From the NCBI GenBank assembly GCA_024691085.1, contig JAILNX010000021.1:1-64000 (forward strand): a stretch of DNA of 64,000 nucleotides, given 5' to 3'. The position numbers were made by a program, and so were the translations under genes. The notes beneath the pieces were generated by a model. That model searched no databases, was not told the origin of the DNA, and worked only from the letters and a program-made list of their open reading frames with translations. Origin of the DNA: Clostridiales bacterium (lineage in GTDB: Bacteria; Bacillota; Clostridia; Christensenellales; CAG-138). How positions within the stretch are numbered: position 1 is the first letter of the stretch; each line of letters begins with the position of its first letter. Below, in pieces: positions 8,398 to 19,178 of this stretch.

Positions 8398-10091
8398 ACA
8401 GCAAGGGCGCGCTCAGGTTCCTTCATTCAAGGCTCAAGGGGCATATTCCCGCCCTTGTTCTGATATGCGTTCTGATGGCGGCAACGGCGATCGTGTCGGT
8501 GCTTATGTCCCTTATAATGGGAAAAATCATCGACGCGGCGGCGGGCGGCGATATGCGCCTCACGTTCATCTATCTCGGCGTCATGCTCGGAGAGGTGATA
8601 CTGCTTCTCGTCATGCGCTTTACCGCGCAGTATCTCCAGTCACGGATGGCGTTCCGCATGGATATGACGCTGAGGAGCTCGCTGCTTAAAAAGATCATGA
8701 CGAGGGAATTCGCCGTGATCTCGGGCTATCACAGCGGCGACCTCATGAACAGGATGACGAGCGACACGTATGTCATCTCGAGCACCGCCGCAAGCATGCT
8801 CCCGAACATATTCCAGATGATAGCGAGGCTCGGTTTCGCCTTCGGGCTTTTATCGTCCTTCGACTGGATATTCGCGGTCGCGGCAGTCGCCGCAGCTATT
8901 GTCGTCGCCGTGGTCTCTGTCATATTCCGGCCGATCATCAAAAGGATGCACAGGCGCATGCAGGAGGCGGAGGGCAATACCCGCTCCTTCATGCAGGAGA
9001 CGATAGACAATCAGCTCGTCGTAAGGGTGTTCGACCGCGACGGGCGCGTCGAGAAAAAGACGGACAAGCTCCAGAACATCACCTTCCGTGCGTACATGAA
9101 GCGCCGCATCGCGTCGATCTTCGTCGGGCAGGGGATACATTTCATGTTCAATCTCGGCACCATGCTCGCGCTCTGCTGGGGCGCTCTCGGCCTTGCCGGA
9201 GTCCTCGGCGATGGCAGGATAGTCTCGTTCGGCACTATTACCGCCGTCATCCACCTCGTGGGACAGGTGCAGGCGCCGTTCGCGGGGCTTACGGGCGTGA
9301 TACCGCAGTTCTTTACCATGACGGCTTCCTGCGAAAGGCTTATGGAGATCGAAGCGCTTCCCGAGGAGACCAGGTTCGACGCAGGCGGAACGCCCAATGA
9401 GTTCCGCTCCGCGAGGGTCGAGGGCATCAGCTTCTCCTACCGCAAGGGCGACGCGAAGGTCCGCGTGTTCGAGAACGCCTCGTGCGCCGTCGAAAAGGGC
9501 GATTTCATCGCTATCACCGGCATCTCCGGCATAGGCAAATCCACTTTCATGAAGCTGCTCCTCGGCGTATACGAGCCGGACGGCGGCTCCGTGACGATAG
9601 ATACCGATTTAGGCCCGATCCCGGCGAACGTCACCTGCCGCGGGCTCTTCGCCTACGTTCCGCAGGGAAATATGCTCCTCTCCGGCACCGTGCGCGAGAA
9701 CATCGCGTTCTGGGCGGACGGAGCGACGGACGAGGAGATCGAAAGGGCGGCGAGGATCGCCTGCGCCGACGGCTTCATAAAGGAGCTTCCCGAGGGGCTC
9801 GACACGACGATAGGCGAGCACGGGCACGGTATATCCGAAGGCCAGGCGCAGAGGCTCGCCGTCGCAAGGGCGCTTTTGCTGAAGGCTCCGGTGCTGCTTC
9901 TTGACGAGGCGACGAGCGCGCTCGACGCCGAAACGGAGAAGAAACTGCTCGAAAATCTCCGCTCGTCCGACGTCGGCACCGTAATAATAATCACGCATAA
10001 GACCGCCGCTCTCGAGGTGTGCAGCAAGGAGATACGCATAGACGGCGGAAACATCAGCGTAAGAGAAATAAAAAGGGGGAACGGGGAATGA
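8364..10091 (+). CDS. ABC transporter, fused membrane and ATPase domains
   Basis: 575 residues. Six membrane helices fill residues about 20-310, followed by an ATPase domain with Walker A GISGIGKST, the signature SEGQAQRLAVARALL, Walker B VLLLDEATSALD and the switch histidine in IIITHK. The signature reads SEGQ instead of SGGQ, a common variant. This is the MsbA/LmrA/peptide-exporter type that works as a homodimer. There is no C39 peptidase domain, which fits with a separate peptidase encoded just upstream. Start ATG 8364 lies inside the peptidase gene. It most likely exports the product of the PqqD-associated cluster. Confidence 0.93.
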   Translation: MEKNLPKKNKVNSKGALRFLHSRLKGHIPALVLICVLMAATAIVSVLMSLIMGKIIDAAAGGDMRLTFIYLGVMLGEVILLLVMRFTAQYLQSRMAFRMDMTLRSSLLKKIMTREFAVISGYHSGDLMNRMTSDTYVISSTAASMLPNIFQMIARLGFAFGLLSSFDWIFAVAAVAAAIVVAVVSVIFRPIIKRMHRRMQEAEGNTRSFMQETIDNQLVVRVFDRDGRVEKKTDKLQNITFRAYMKRRIASIFVGQGIHFMFNLGTMLALCWGALGLAGVLGDGRIVSFGTITAVIHLVGQVQAPFAGLTGVIPQFFTMTASCERLMEIEALPEETRFDAGGTPNEFRSARVEGISFSYRKGDAKVRVFENASCAVEKGDFIAITGISGIGKSTFMKLLLGVYEPDGGSVTIDTDLGPIPANVTCRGLFAYVPQGNMLLSGTVRENIAFWADGATDEEIERAARIACADGFIKELPEGLDTTIGEHGHGISEGQAQRLAVARALLLKAPVLLLDEATSALDAETEKKLLENLRSSDVGTVIIITHKTAALEVCSKEIRIDGGNISVREIKRGNGE

Positions 10092-10714
10092 TAATTATCG
10101 GCGTCTGCGGCGCGTCCGGCAGCGGCAAATCGACTCTCGCGCAGAAGATAAAGGATTCGCTCGACTGCGACACGCTCATACTCGGACAGGACTGCTATTA
10201 TATCGATCAGAGCTACAAGAGCTTTGAGGACCGCTGCGCGACGGACTACGACGCGCCGGAGATATTCGAGCACGACGAGCTCCTTCGCGATATCGACCTT
10301 TTGTCCGAGGGCAAGCCCATAACGAAAAAAGGCTACGACTACGCGAATCACGTCCGCTCCGATTCCGACGAGCTCATTCAGCCGCCCGACGTCCTTATAA
10401 TCGAGGGCATACACGCGTTCTGGGACGACAGGCTCGTTTCCCGCATGAGCCTTAAGGTGTTCATGCACGTCGATCCTGACGTCTGCGTCGTAAGGCGCAT
10501 GAAGCGCGACACAAGGGACCGCGGCAGGAGCGTCGAAAGCGTCGTCCGGCAGTATCTCGAACAGGTCAAGCCGCATTATGACAATACCGTTTCGCATTAC
10601 ATAAGAAAGGCGGATTTCGCCGTTATGCAGGGCGGCAAGAACAAGGGCGCGATCGACGCCATAAGCGCGTATATCACGATCGAGCTCTGGGCAAAGAAAC
10701 GCGGAATCAAATAA
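10088..10714 (+). CDS. udk: Uridine kinase family protein
   Basis: 208 residues. The P-loop GASGSGKST at residues 8-16 and the downstream DYDAPEIFEHDEL and IIEGIHAF segments are those of uridine/cytidine kinase (Udk) and phosphoribulokinase relatives, which phosphorylate uridine in pyrimidine salvage. The ATG overlaps the exporter's stop (ATGA), so translation is coupled. The same frame is open upstream from 10019, but the family start and the overlap favour 10088. Whether it serves salvage only or also the cluster upstream cannot be told. Confidence 0.9.
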   Translation: MIIIGVCGASGSGKSTLAQKIKDSLDCDTLILGQDCYYIDQSYKSFEDRCATDYDAPEIFEHDELLRDIDLLSEGKPITKKGYDYANHVRSDSDELIQPPDVLIIEGIHAFWDDRLVSRMSLKVFMHVDPDVCVVRRMKRDTRDRGRSVESVVRQYLEQVKPHYDNTVSHYIRKADFAVMQGGKNKGAIDAISAYITIELWAKKRGIK

Positions 10715-10741
10715 CTCCGATCGGGGCATAATGCTTTTCGG

Positions 10742-11884
10742 ATGGATCCTCTTCTGAAAGGCGAATCAAAAAAGAAAAAGCTCGCCGCCGCGATACTGAT
10801 CCCGGCGGTTTTGCTTTTGTTGTTTTCAAATCTGTTCGCTCCCGTAAGGAACGCCGCAGCGAAGATAATGCGCGTAGCGGCTCCCGTCGTGTGGGGGCTC
10901 TGCCTCGCTTTCGTGCTGAATCTCCCCATGAGCTTTTTCGAAAACAGGATGCTAAAGGGGCTGAAAGCGAAAAAACCCGGTCTTGCGAGGGCTTTGGCGA
11001 TCGTATTGAGCTATGCGATATTTCTGGGCTCCGCCGCTCTCGTTGTCGCGCTCGTGGCGCCGAAGGTGGCGGACAGCGTGATAATGCTTACGGAGAATCT
11101 CGGCACGTACGCGGCGGAGATCACGGACAGGCTCGACAGGTGGAGCGCGGGGCTCAAATTAAGTCCCGAGGCGTATGAGCTGATCGCCGGCTGTACCGAC
11201 AAAATTATGACAAAGGTCAACGATTTTGCCGCCGACAACGCCCCGCAGCTTTTGAAGATGACTGTCAGCGCGGTCACGGTCGTTTATGACGTTCTCATTA
11301 CGCTCGTCATTTCGATACACGGGCTTATAAGAAAGGAAAAGCTTATAGGCTTTATGAAAAGGACGGCCGCCGCCGTTATCCCCGAAAGACACAGGGAAGG
11401 CTTTTTCGGCTATTGCGCCTACGCGAACCGCACGTTCAAGCGCTATATCGCGGGGCAGACGGCAAGCTGTGTGATACTCGGGCTCCTCTGCTATATCGGC
11501 ATGAGAATATTCAATATGCCCTACGCGGAGCTCATCGCGGTGTTCTTAAGCGTCGCCGCGTTCATACCGATAATCGGGCCGTGGGTCAGCACCATCTGCT
11601 GCGCGCTGATAATACTCGTCGCGAGGATAGACGATCCGTGGCTGGCCCTGTGGTTCGTGCTGATAGTCGTCGCCGTGCAGCTTGTTGACGATAACGTGAT
11701 CGCGCCGCGCGTTGTCGGCGACGCGATAGGTGTGCCGGGTATGCTTGTGATCGCGGCGATAGTCCTCGCGGGAGGACTCTTCGGAATAGGCGGGCTCCTG
11801 GTCGCGGTGCCGTCAGCAGCTGTGGGATATAAGGTGTTTAACGATTGGATAAACGGAAAGTCAGGAGTGAGGAGTGAGGAGTGA
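10742..11884 (+). CDS. AI-2E family transporter
   Basis: 380 residues with about eight membrane helices, matching the AI-2E (PerM/YdiK/YtvI) family: two N-terminal helices, a cytoplasmic amphipathic stretch (about 120-170), then the hydrophobic block with FIPIIGPWVS and the terminal GIGGLLVAVPSAAV. Members were proposed to export autoinducer 2, while others act as Na+/H+ antiporters, so the substrate is open. The C-terminal residues SGVRSEE and the stop codon are encoded by a heptamer repeat, suggesting that the original end was replaced by repeat expansion. It is convergent with cca. Confidence 0.9.
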   Translation: MDPLLKGESKKKKLAAAILIPAVLLLLFSNLFAPVRNAAAKIMRVAAPVVWGLCLAFVLNLPMSFFENRMLKGLKAKKPGLARALAIVLSYAIFLGSAALVVALVAPKVADSVIMLTENLGTYAAEITDRLDRWSAGLKLSPEAYELIAGCTDKIMTKVNDFAADNAPQLLKMTVSAVTVVYDVLITLVISIHGLIRKEKLIGFMKRTAAAVIPERHREGFFGYCAYANRTFKRYIAGQTASCVILGLLCYIGMRIFNMPYAELIAVFLSVAAFIPIIGPWVSTICCALIILVARIDDPWLALWFVLIVVAVQLVDDNVIAPRVVGDAIGVPGMLVIAAIVLAGGLFGIGGLLVAVPSAAVGYKVFNDWINGKSGVRSEE

Positions 11885-11891
11885 GGAGTTA
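11864..11891 (+). repeat. Tandem GGAGTGA heptamer
   Basis: Three perfect copies of GGAGTGA (11864-11884) and a fourth altered copy (GGAGTTA). The third copy supplies the stop codon of the AI-2E gene. A change in copy number would change the C-terminus and the spacing to cca. Confidence 0.8.
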
Positions 11892-11906
11892 TTGAGCCCG
11901 CGCGCC

Positions 11907-13280
11907 TCACTTCAAAACGTCTTTTGCGATCGATAGGAGCTTTTCTTTCGTGTTGTCCTGAGGTCTTACCGCCGTGTGAGCGAGCAGGGCTTTTTTTATT
12001 TCACCGATCTTCGGGGAGGGGGGAATGCCGAGGCGTTCCATTATTTCCTCGCCGGTCACATCGAGCTCCTTCTCAGAAAACGGGGTGTTCTTTTCAACCA
12101 TTTCGGCCAATACGCTGCGCCAGCGGTCGGCGGTCTTTACGGGTATCCGCTCCCCGACCGAGCCGCGGAAGTCCGCGTCACGGATGAGCGAAAGGGCGTA
12201 GGAGCGCTCCCTGCCCCAATGAACGAAGCGCGTTTTCAAAGTCGAGTCCTTGGCGAAGCCGTCAAGGTCGAACATATGGCGCGCGACGAGCCATACGGCG
12301 TCGTCGACGGTCTTAGTATCGAAACGGAGCCGCGTAAGTATCCCACGCGTAATATCGGCGCCGACACGGTCGTGCCCGTGCATATTGCCCTGGTTTTCAA
12401 GCTGGATGGGCTTGGCGACATCGTGGAAAAGACAGGCGAGGCGGAGAGTGAGATTAGGCTCGGACATGGCCGTCGTCCGCTCCATGTGCTCGAGCACGGG
12501 GTAGCGGTGGTATTTTTTCGACTGCTCGACGCCGCGGCAGGCGGCAAGCTCGGGTAGTATCACGTCAAGAGCGCCGATCCCGTCGAGGAGCGTAAGCCCG
12601 CGAAGCACGGAATCGTCGGAGGGAAGGCCGTATTTCACGTCGGACAAAAGTATCTTTTTAAGCTCGTCCCGTATCCTCTCGGCGGAGATGTCCTTAAGGA
12701 GCCCCGCACACTCCTTTGCGGCCTCAAGCGTCCCTTCCTCGATGTCGAAGCCGAGCTCTGCGGCAAAGCGGCAAAGGCGCATTATGCGAAGCCCGTCGTC
12801 GCCGAGGATGTCCCTGGGATCCTTCGTCGCAGCGCGGATAACGCGGCGCTTTAAGTCGTCAAGTCCGCCCGTCGGGTCGACGATCTCCCCCGTAAGAACG
12901 TCAGCGTACAGCGCGTTAACCGTGAAATCGCGGCGGAAGGCGTCGACATTGGGCGAATCGGAGAAGCGCACGCTGTCCGGCCTGTGCGCGCCGCCCTCCG
13001 CGTAGCAGTCCGAACGGAAGGTCGTATGCTCGTAGACCTTATCGCCGGCGTGGATCTCGACCATGCCGAAGGCTATGCCTTTGAGGACGACCCTGTATCC
13101 CGCGTTTTCGCAGAGGCTTATAACGACGTCAGGACGGAGCGCGCTCGTAATATCGGTATCGGAGACGGGAAGACCTAAAAGCGTGTTCCTCACGCGGCCG
13201 CCTACGACAAAGAGCCTTCCGCCGCGTTGGCGGAAGAGCTCTCCGAGTTCATTCAGTTCTTTTTCGAATCCAAATATCAT
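11907..13280 (-). CDS. cca: CCA tRNA nucleotidyltransferase with HD domain
   Basis: 457 residues. The N-terminal nucleotidyltransferase domain has [19 protein letters not shown], where the usual GGxVRD shows Asn instead of Asp, followed by a DPTGGLDDL segment and the RRDFTVNAL motif. The C-terminal half has an HD domain (LFHDVAKP, about residue 288). The enzyme adds or repairs the CCA end of tRNA. It starts inside the last codons of gyrA (four-base overlap), so it is the last gene of the recF-gyrB-gyrA-cca run. Confidence 0.93.
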   Translation of the reverse strand: MIFGFEKELNELGELFRQRGGRLFVVGGRVRNTLLGLPVSDTDITSALRPDVVISLCENAGYRVVLKGIAFGMVEIHAGDKVYEHTTFRSDCYAEGGAHRPDSVRFSDSPNVDAFRRDFTVNALYADVLTGEIVDPTGGLDDLKRRVIRAATKDPRDILGDDGLRIMRLCRFAAELGFDIEEGTLEAAKECAGLLKDISAERIRDELKKILLSDVKYGLPSDDSVLRGLTLLDGIGALDVILPELAACRGVEQSKKYHRYPVLEHMERTTAMSEPNLTLRLACLFHDVAKPIQLENQGNMHGHDRVGADITRGILTRLRFDTKTVDDAVWLVARHMFDLDGFAKDSTLKTRFVHWGRERSYALSLIRDADFRGSVGERIPVKTADRWRSVLAEMVEKNTPFSEKELDVTGEEIMERLGIPPSPKIGEIKKALLAHTAVRPQDNTKEKLLSIAKDVLK

Positions 13281-15904
13281 TCGTCGTCTTCGGGTGTGAT
13301 CTCGGTGAAGCCGAGATCGTCGGTCTCCTCATCAAAATGCGCTTCTTCGCCGTGAGCTTCGCCTGCGGGAGCGATCGACTCATGCTCCTTCGCGGCCTTC
13401 TCGAAGGCTTCCTCCTCGTTGTGAGGCGCTCTCGCGATGGACACGACCCTGTGCTCGTCGTCGACTCGCATCAGGCGTACGCCCTGAGTATTCCTCGAAA
13501 TAACGCTTATATCCCTCGCGGGAACGCGGATTATGACGCCGTCGTCGCGGACGAGCATTATGTCCTCCTCGTCGGTGCACATGCGGAGGCAGACGAGATT
13601 GCCGGTCTTTTCGGTGAGCTTCAGGGTCTTTACGCCCTTGCCGCCGCGGCCCTGCGTGGAGTACTCGTCCTCGACGGTGCGCTTGCCGAGGCCGCGCTCG
13701 GTGATCGCGAGCACGTAACAGCCCTTCTCGATCTTGGTCATGTCGATGACCTCGTCGCCCTCGTCGAGCCTTATCGCGCGGACGCCCGTAGCGGTGCGCC
13801 CCATGGGACGCACGTCGTCCTCGTTGAAGCGGATGCTCATGCCGTTCCTGGTGCCGATCATGATGTCGTCCTCGCCGCTCGTCAGCTGCACGCCGATAAG
13901 CTCGTCGTCCTCGCGAAGACCCAGAGCGATTATGCCGCCCTTATGGATGTTGTCGAAGTCCTTGATCGCGGTCTTCTTGATAACGCCCTGCCTGGTCGCC
14001 ATAACGAGGTATTTGCCGCCGTTGGTGTATTCGTTCACGGGGAACGCCGCGGCGACCTTTTCGCCGTTCTTAAGCTGCAGGAGGTTCACGATAGCCGTGC
14101 CCTTCGCGGTGCGGCCCGCCTCGGGTATGGAATAGCACTTGATCCTGAAAGCGCGTCCCGTGTTGGTGAAGAACAGGATGTGCGAATGCGTGGAGGTAAC
14201 GAAGATATCCTTTACGAAATCCTCCTCGCGCGTGGAATGACCGCTTACGCCCACGCCGCCCTTGTGCTGGGTGCGGTAGGTGTCCTCGTTGATGCGCTTG
14301 ATATAGCCGAGACGGGTCATGGTCACGGCCATATCCTCCTCCTGTATGATGTCGTCCATATCGATGTCCTCGATCACCTGTGTGATCTCGGTGCGTCTCG
14401 CGTCGGCGTAGCGCGCCTTGATGTCGAGGATCTCGGTCTTGATTATCGAGAGGAGGAGATGCTCGTCGGCGAGCACCTGCCTGTAGTACTCGACCTTCGC
14501 CTTAAGCTCCTGCTCCTCGTTCTGGAGCTTTTCGCGCTCGAGTCCGGTGAGCCTCTGAAGACGCATATCGAGTATCGCCTGCGCCTGCTTTTCGGAGAAG
14601 CCGAACCTGTCCATGAGGTTCGTCCTCGCGACGCCCACGTTGGGCGACGCCTTGATTATGGCGATGACCTCGTCGATATTGTCGAGGGCCTTAAGAAGGC
14701 CTTCGATTATGTGCAGGCGCTCCTCGGCCTTCTCGAGATCGTACCTCGTGCGCCTCGTGACGACGTCCTTCTGATGCTCGAGGAAGTAGTAGAGCATCTC
14801 ACGGAGGTTCAATACCTTGGGCTCGCCGTCGACCAGCGCGAGCATGATCACGCCGAAGGTGTCCTGGAGCTGCGTGTGCTTATAGAGCCTGTTCAGAACG
14901 ACGTTCGCATTGACGTCCTTCTTGAGCTCTATGACGATCCTCATGCCGGCGCGGGAGCTTTCGTCGCGGAGGTCCGATATGCCGTCGACCTTCTTCTCGT
15001 GAACGAGCTCCGCGATCTTCTCGACGAGGCGCGCCTTGTTGACCATGTAGGGGATCTCGGTCACGACGATGCGGGAGCGGTCGTTCTTCATCGGCTCGAT
15101 CTCGGTCTTGGCGCGGACGATGATGCGGCCACGGCCGGTGAAGTAGGCGTGACGGATGCCCGCGTCGCCCATTATAACGCCGCCGGTCGGGAAATCGGGG
15201 CCGGGGATATAGTTCATAAGCTCGTCGATCGTGACGTCGGGATCGTCGATCATTGCGACGACCGCGTTAATGGTCTCGCCGAGGTTATGCGGCGGGATGT
15301 TCGTCGCCATGCCTACGGCTATGCCGTTCGAGCCGTTGACCAGAAGGTTCGGGAACCTCGAGGGCAGAACCGCGGGCTGCTGCAGCGTTTCGTCGAAGTT
15401 GGGATAGAAGTCGACCGTGTTCTTTTCAAGATCCGCGAGCATCTCCATGGTCAGCTTCGACATGCGGCACTCGGTGTACCTCATTGCCGCGGCGGGGTCG
15501 CCGTCGACGGAGCCGAAGTTGCCGTGCCCTTCGACAAGGGGATACCTCGTCGAGAAGGGCTGCGCAAGGCGGACGGTCGCCTCGTAAACGGAGGAATCGC
15601 CGTGCGGATGATATTTGCCCAGAACGTCGCCGACAAGGCGCGCGCACTTCCTGAAGGGCTTGTCGGGCTGCATGCCCAGCTCGTCCATGGAGTACAGTAT
15701 GCGCCTGTGCACGGGCTTTAAGCCGTCGCGCACGTCGGGCAGAGCGCGGCTTATTATTACCGCCATCGCATAGGATATGAAGCTCCTCTTCATCTCGCCC
15801 ACGAGGTTGATGGGAAGCACCTTTCCGCCCTCGACGTCGGTGGGCAGCTCGTTCGTGCCCAGCATCTCAAGATTTATGCGTTTATTGTTGTTGCTGTCGT
15901 CCAT
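13277..15904 (-). CDS. gyrA: DNA gyrase subunit A
   Basis: 875 residues. GyrA cuts and rejoins DNA in the ATP-driven supercoiling reaction together with GyrB. The N-terminal [18 protein letters not shown] and the [10 protein letters not shown] segment with the catalytic tyrosine are intact, as is the GyrA-box-like [13 protein letters not shown] in the C-terminal DNA-wrapping domain. The last 45 residues are an acidic tail rich in Glu, Asp and Ala. The gene follows gyrB after 12 bases. The long plus-strand reading frames here are shadows. Confidence 0.98.
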   Translation of the reverse strand: MDDSNNNKRINLEMLGTNELPTDVEGGKVLPINLVGEMKRSFISYAMAVIISRALPDVRDGLKPVHRRILYSMDELGMQPDKPFRKCARLVGDVLGKYHPHGDSSVYEATVRLAQPFSTRYPLVEGHGNFGSVDGDPAAAMRYTECRMSKLTMEMLADLEKNTVDFYPNFDETLQQPAVLPSRFPNLLVNGSNGIAVGMATNIPPHNLGETINAVVAMIDDPDVTIDELMNYIPGPDFPTGGVIMGDAGIRHAYFTGRGRIIVRAKTEIEPMKNDRSRIVVTEIPYMVNKARLVEKIAELVHEKKVDGISDLRDESSRAGMRIVIELKKDVNANVVLNRLYKHTQLQDTFGVIMLALVDGEPKVLNLREMLYYFLEHQKDVVTRRTRYDLEKAEERLHIIEGLLKALDNIDEVIAIIKASPNVGVARTNLMDRFGFSEKQAQAILDMRLQRLTGLEREKLQNEEQELKAKVEYYRQVLADEHLLLSIIKTEILDIKARYADARRTEITQVIEDIDMDDIIQEEDMAVTMTRLGYIKRINEDTYRTQHKGGVGVSGHSTREEDFVKDIFVTSTHSHILFFTNTGRAFRIKCYSIPEAGRTAKGTAIVNLLQLKNGEKVAAAFPVNEYTNGGKYLVMATRQGVIKKTAIKDFDNIHKGGIIALGLREDDELIGVQLTSGEDDIMIGTRNGMSIRFNEDDVRPMGRTATGVRAIRLDEGDEVIDMTKIEKGCYVLAITERGLGKRTVEDEYSTQGRGGKGVKTLKLTEKTGNLVCLRMCTDEEDIMLVRDDGVIIRVPARDISVISRNTQGVRLMRVDDEHRVVSIARAPHNEEEAFEKAAKEHESIAPAGEAHGEEAHFDEETDDLGFTEITPEDDE

Positions 15905-15916
15905 AATTGATACCTC

Positions 15917-17845
15917 TTAAATATCGAGATCCGAAACGAGCTTGGAGTTCAGCTCGATGAATTCGCGGCGCGGCTCGACCTGATCGCCCATCAGCACGGT
16001 GAATATCTGGTCTGCGGCCATGGCGTCGTCCATGGTGACCTGAAGCATTATGCGCTTCGCGGGATCCATGGTCGTGTCCCAAAGCTGCTCGGGGTTCATC
16101 TCGCCGAGACCTTTGTAGCGCTGAACGGTGATGCGGTCGCGGCCGATCTCGTTCAGCGTCGCCTCAAGCTCCTCGTCCGAATAGACGTATTTTTCGAAGT
16201 TGGTCTTCTTGATCAGATAGAGCGGCGGCTGAGCGATGTATACGTAGCCCTTCTCGATCATCGGGCGCATGTGGCGGAAGAAGAACGTCAGGAGCAGCGT
16301 CCTTATGTGGCTTCCGTCGACGTCGGCGTCGGTCATGCAGATGATCTTGTGATAGCGGAGCTTCGATTCGTCGAACTCCGAGTCGATGCCCGCGCCGAAC
16401 GCGGTTATCATGCAGCGGATCTCGGCGTTAGAGAGCATCTTGTCGAGCCTCGTCTTTTCGACGTTCAGTATCTTTCCGCGAAGGGGCAGTATCGCCTGGA
16501 AATGCCTGTCGCGGCCCTCCTTGGCGGAGCCTCCCGCGGAGTCGCCCTCGACTATGAACAGCTCGCAGTTAGCGGGGTCCTTGTCGGAGCAGTCGGAGAG
16601 CTTGCCGGGAAGCGCGGTGGAATCGAGAGCGGTCTTGCGCCTTGAAAGATCTCGCGCCTTGCGCGCCGCTTCGCGCGCGCGGGAGGCCTGGAGGCATTTG
16701 TCGATTATGAGCCTCGACTCGTTCGGATGCTCCTCCATATAGATCGAAAGCCCCTCGGAAACGGAGGAATCGACCATGCCCTTTATGTAGGCGTTGCCGA
16801 GCTTCGTCTTGGTCTGACCCTCGAACTGCGGCTCGACGAGCTTTACGGAGATTATCGCGGTAAGCCCCTCGCGCACGTCGTCGCCGGTCAGGTTCGCGTC
16901 GTTGTCCTTTAATATCTTGTTCTTCCTCGCGTAGTCGTTTATGACCCTCGTGAGAGCCGTCTTGAAGCCGACGAGATGGCTTCCGCCCTCGGTGGTCGAG
17001 ATGTTGTTCGCGTAGGTGTAGATGTTCTCCGTGTAGTCGTCGTTGTACTGCATCGCGACCTCGACGCTCGCGGTCTCGAGGGGACTGTCGGACTGCGAGG
17101 CGGAGAAATAGATGGGCTCTGCGTGAAGGACGGTCTTGTTCTTATTGAGATACGTCACGAACTCGCGTATGCCGCCCATGAAATAGAAGCTGTTCACGAG
17201 CTTTTCCTCGGGGCGCTCGTCGGTGACGACGATGGTCACGCCGGCGTTCAGGAACGCAAGCTCGCGAAGCCTCTTTATAAGGATATCGTATTCGTAATTC
17301 ACCTCGTCGAATATTTCGGGATCGGGGTGGAACGTGACGGTCGTGCCGTGTTCGTCCTCGCCGCAGTCGCCGACGATCTCGACCTCGGTCTTCTTGATGC
17401 CGCGTTCGCAGATCTGGCGGTAGATATGCCCGTTCTTTCTGACCTCGGCGATGAGAAGATACGACAGCGCGTTGACGACGGAAAGACCGACGCCGTGCAG
17501 ACCGCCCGAAACCTTGTAGCCCGAGCCGCCGAACTTGCCGCCCGCGTGCAGCATGGTCAGGGCGACCTCAAGAGCGGATTTCCCCGTCTGCTTGTGGATA
17601 TCGACGGGAATGCCGCGGCCGTTGTCCTCGACCGTTACGGAGTTGTCGGGATGGATCGTGACGTAGACGTGCGTGCAGTAGCCCGCCATTGCCTCGTCGA
17701 TGGCGTTGTCCACGATCTCGTAAACGAGGTGATGAAGCCCGCGGGAGTCGGTCGAGCCGATGTACATGCCCGGTCTTCTGCGCACCGCCTCAAGGCCTTC
17801 AAGGACCTGTATCTGCGAGGCGTCGTAGGTGTTGTTCTGTTCCAT
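15917..17845 (-). CDS. gyrB: DNA gyrase subunit B
   Basis: 642 residues, usual length for a Gram-positive GyrB. The GHKL ATPase region has [11 protein letters not shown] and the glycine-rich [16 protein letters not shown]. The TOPRIM region has [14 protein letters not shown] and [16 protein letters not shown]. The C-terminal [15 protein letters not shown] is typical. It lies 38 bases after recF and 12 bases before gyrA on the same strand. Confidence 0.98.
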   Translation of the reverse strand: MEQNNTYDASQIQVLEGLEAVRRRPGMYIGSTDSRGLHHLVYEIVDNAIDEAMAGYCTHVYVTIHPDNSVTVEDNGRGIPVDIHKQTGKSALEVALTMLHAGGKFGGSGYKVSGGLHGVGLSVVNALSYLLIAEVRKNGHIYRQICERGIKKTEVEIVGDCGEDEHGTTVTFHPDPEIFDEVNYEYDILIKRLRELAFLNAGVTIVVTDERPEEKLVNSFYFMGGIREFVTYLNKNKTVLHAEPIYFSASQSDSPLETASVEVAMQYNDDYTENIYTYANNISTTEGGSHLVGFKTALTRVINDYARKNKILKDNDANLTGDDVREGLTAIISVKLVEPQFEGQTKTKLGNAYIKGMVDSSVSEGLSIYMEEHPNESRLIIDKCLQASRAREAARKARDLSRRKTALDSTALPGKLSDCSDKDPANCELFIVEGDSAGGSAKEGRDRHFQAILPLRGKILNVEKTRLDKMLSNAEIRCMITAFGAGIDSEFDESKLRYHKIICMTDADVDGSHIRTLLLTFFFRHMRPMIEKGYVYIAQPPLYLIKKTNFEKYVYSDEELEATLNEIGRDRITVQRYKGLGEMNPEQLWDTTMDPAKRIMLQVTMDDAMAADQIFTVLMGDQVEPRREFIELNSKLVSDLDI

Positions 17846-17883
17846 ATGATTGTTCCTTTATTAATAATGCTGCATTGATTGCG

Positions 17884-19005
17884 TTATCGGTTTTTCGGTA
17901 TCACTTCGCCGCTCGCGACCTCAAAAATCGCGGCGCTCCTGCCCGTCACGGCGCTTTCAACACCGGTCGCGGTGAGGAGGCACTGGCAGTCGATCGCGGA
18001 CTCCATAAGCGCCCTCTGACGGCTGTCGTCGAGCTCGGAGAGCACGTCGTCGAGGAGAAGCACGGGACTTTCCCCGGTTTCCCCGCGCATGAGCGCAAGC
18101 TCGGAAAGCTTTAAAGACAAGGCGGCCGTCCTCTGCTGGCCCTGCGAACCGAACACCTTCACGTCCGTTTCCCCGAGCTTTATGCCGATGTCGTCCCTGT
18201 GCGGGCCGCGCGTGGTGAAGCCCCTCCTTATATCCTCCTCGCGGGAGGCGGCGAGAGCGTCGTAGATCGCGTACTCGGCGTCGTCGTCGAAATCGACGTT
18301 CGGCTCGTAATAGGCAAAGAGCCTTTCCTTCCCGCCGGTCAGCTTTAAGTGCATGTCGGAGGCGATGGTCGAAATATCGTCCATGAACCGCCTGCGGTCG
18401 CGCATGACCTCGGCGCCCGTCCGCGCAAGCTGCTGGTTCCACATGTCCAGCACCTCGGGATCTATGGGATCAAGGAACGCCTCCTTGATGAGGGCGTTCC
18501 GCTGGCGGAGAGCGGCGTTGTACATGGCGGCCTTCTTGTAATAAGCGGGGCGGAGCTGGCAGAGCTCCATGTCCATGAACCTGCGTCTCACGTCGGGGGA
18601 AGCCTTGACGAGGGCAAGGTCCTCGGGCGAGAACATGACCACGTTCATGACGCCCATCAGCTCTCCCGCCTTTTCGGCGCGCTGACGGTCGATGAATATC
18701 TGCTTTTTGTCCTTGGGATTCCTCGCGGCGTCGTCGCCCGTTCTGAGCTTTATCTCGATAAGGCGGGTGCCGTTCAGGGTATCAAGCTCGAGCCCGACGT
18801 ACGCGCCGGAAAGCCCGTGCCCGATCATCTCGGAATCGCGGCTCGTCCTGTGGCTCCTTCCGAGGGCGCAGAGGAACACGGCCTCGAGCACGTTCGTCTT
18901 GCCGGCGGCGTTGGCTCCGTAAAGGAGATTCAGCCCCGCGGAAGGCGATAACTCCATATGCCCGTAGCTGCGGAAGCCGTTTAAAACCAGCTTTTTTATA
19001 CGCAA
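17884..19005 (-). CDS. recF: DNA replication and repair protein RecF
   Basis: 373 residues. RecF is an SMC-like ATPase that helps load RecA at gaps. Walker A YGANAAGKTN sits about residues 31-40; the signature GSQGQQRTAALSLKLSEL and Walker B PVLLLDDVLSELD lie near the C-terminus. The start is TTG at 19005: GGAGG lies eight bases upstream and family members begin here. The frame is open to an ATG at 19071, but that codon falls in the -35 box of the promoter. dnaA, dnaN and the usual S4-domain gene yaaA are not upstream. Confidence 0.95.
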   Translation of the reverse strand: MRIKKLVLNGFRSYGHMELSPSAGLNLLYGANAAGKTNVLEAVFLCALGRSHRTSRDSEMIGHGLSGAYVGLELDTLNGTRLIEIKLRTGDDAARNPKDKKQIFIDRQRAEKAGELMGVMNVVMFSPEDLALVKASPDVRRRFMDMELCQLRPAYYKKAAMYNAALRQRNALIKEAFLDPIDPEVLDMWNQQLARTGAEVMRDRRRFMDDISTIASDMHLKLTGGKERLFAYYEPNVDFDDDAEYAIYDALAASREEDIRRGFTTRGPHRDDIGIKLGETDVKVFGSQGQQRTAALSLKLSELALMRGETGESPVLLLDDVLSELDDSRQRALMESAIDCQCLLTATGVESAVTGRSAAIFEVASGEVIPKNR

Positions 19006-19042
19006 GGAAAAACCTCCGACACTACCCCCATTTACAGATAAA

Positions 19043-19071
19043 ATTATACCACGGCAAGCGGAAAAATGCAA
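19043..19071 (-). promoter_or_regulatory. Promoter of recF-gyrB-gyrA-cca
   Basis: On the minus strand TTGCAT (19071-19066) and TATAAT (19048-19043) are 17 bases apart. The expected transcript start, near 19036, supports the TTG start of recF. Confidence 0.7.
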
Positions 19072-19106
19072 GCGTTATATTATAATAAAGTAGAAAGTCC
19101 CGACGC

Positions 19107-19135
19107 TTGACAAAATAAATATATAATTATATAAT
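19107..19135 (+). promoter_or_regulatory. Consensus promoter of the flavodoxin-fold reductase gene
   Basis: TTGACA (19107-19112) and TATAAT (19130-19135) are 17 bases apart, a perfect match to the sigma-A consensus, within an A+T-rich stretch. It is divergent to the recF promoter. Confidence 0.8.
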
Positions 19136-19178
19136 TATACGCGAAGCAATTCAAATGCGCGAAAAGAGGGTGCGGATA

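Noticed and set aside
13337..15721. 794-codon plus-strand frame opposite gyrA
   Set aside because: Shadow frame caused by high G+C; gyrA on the minus strand is unmistakable.
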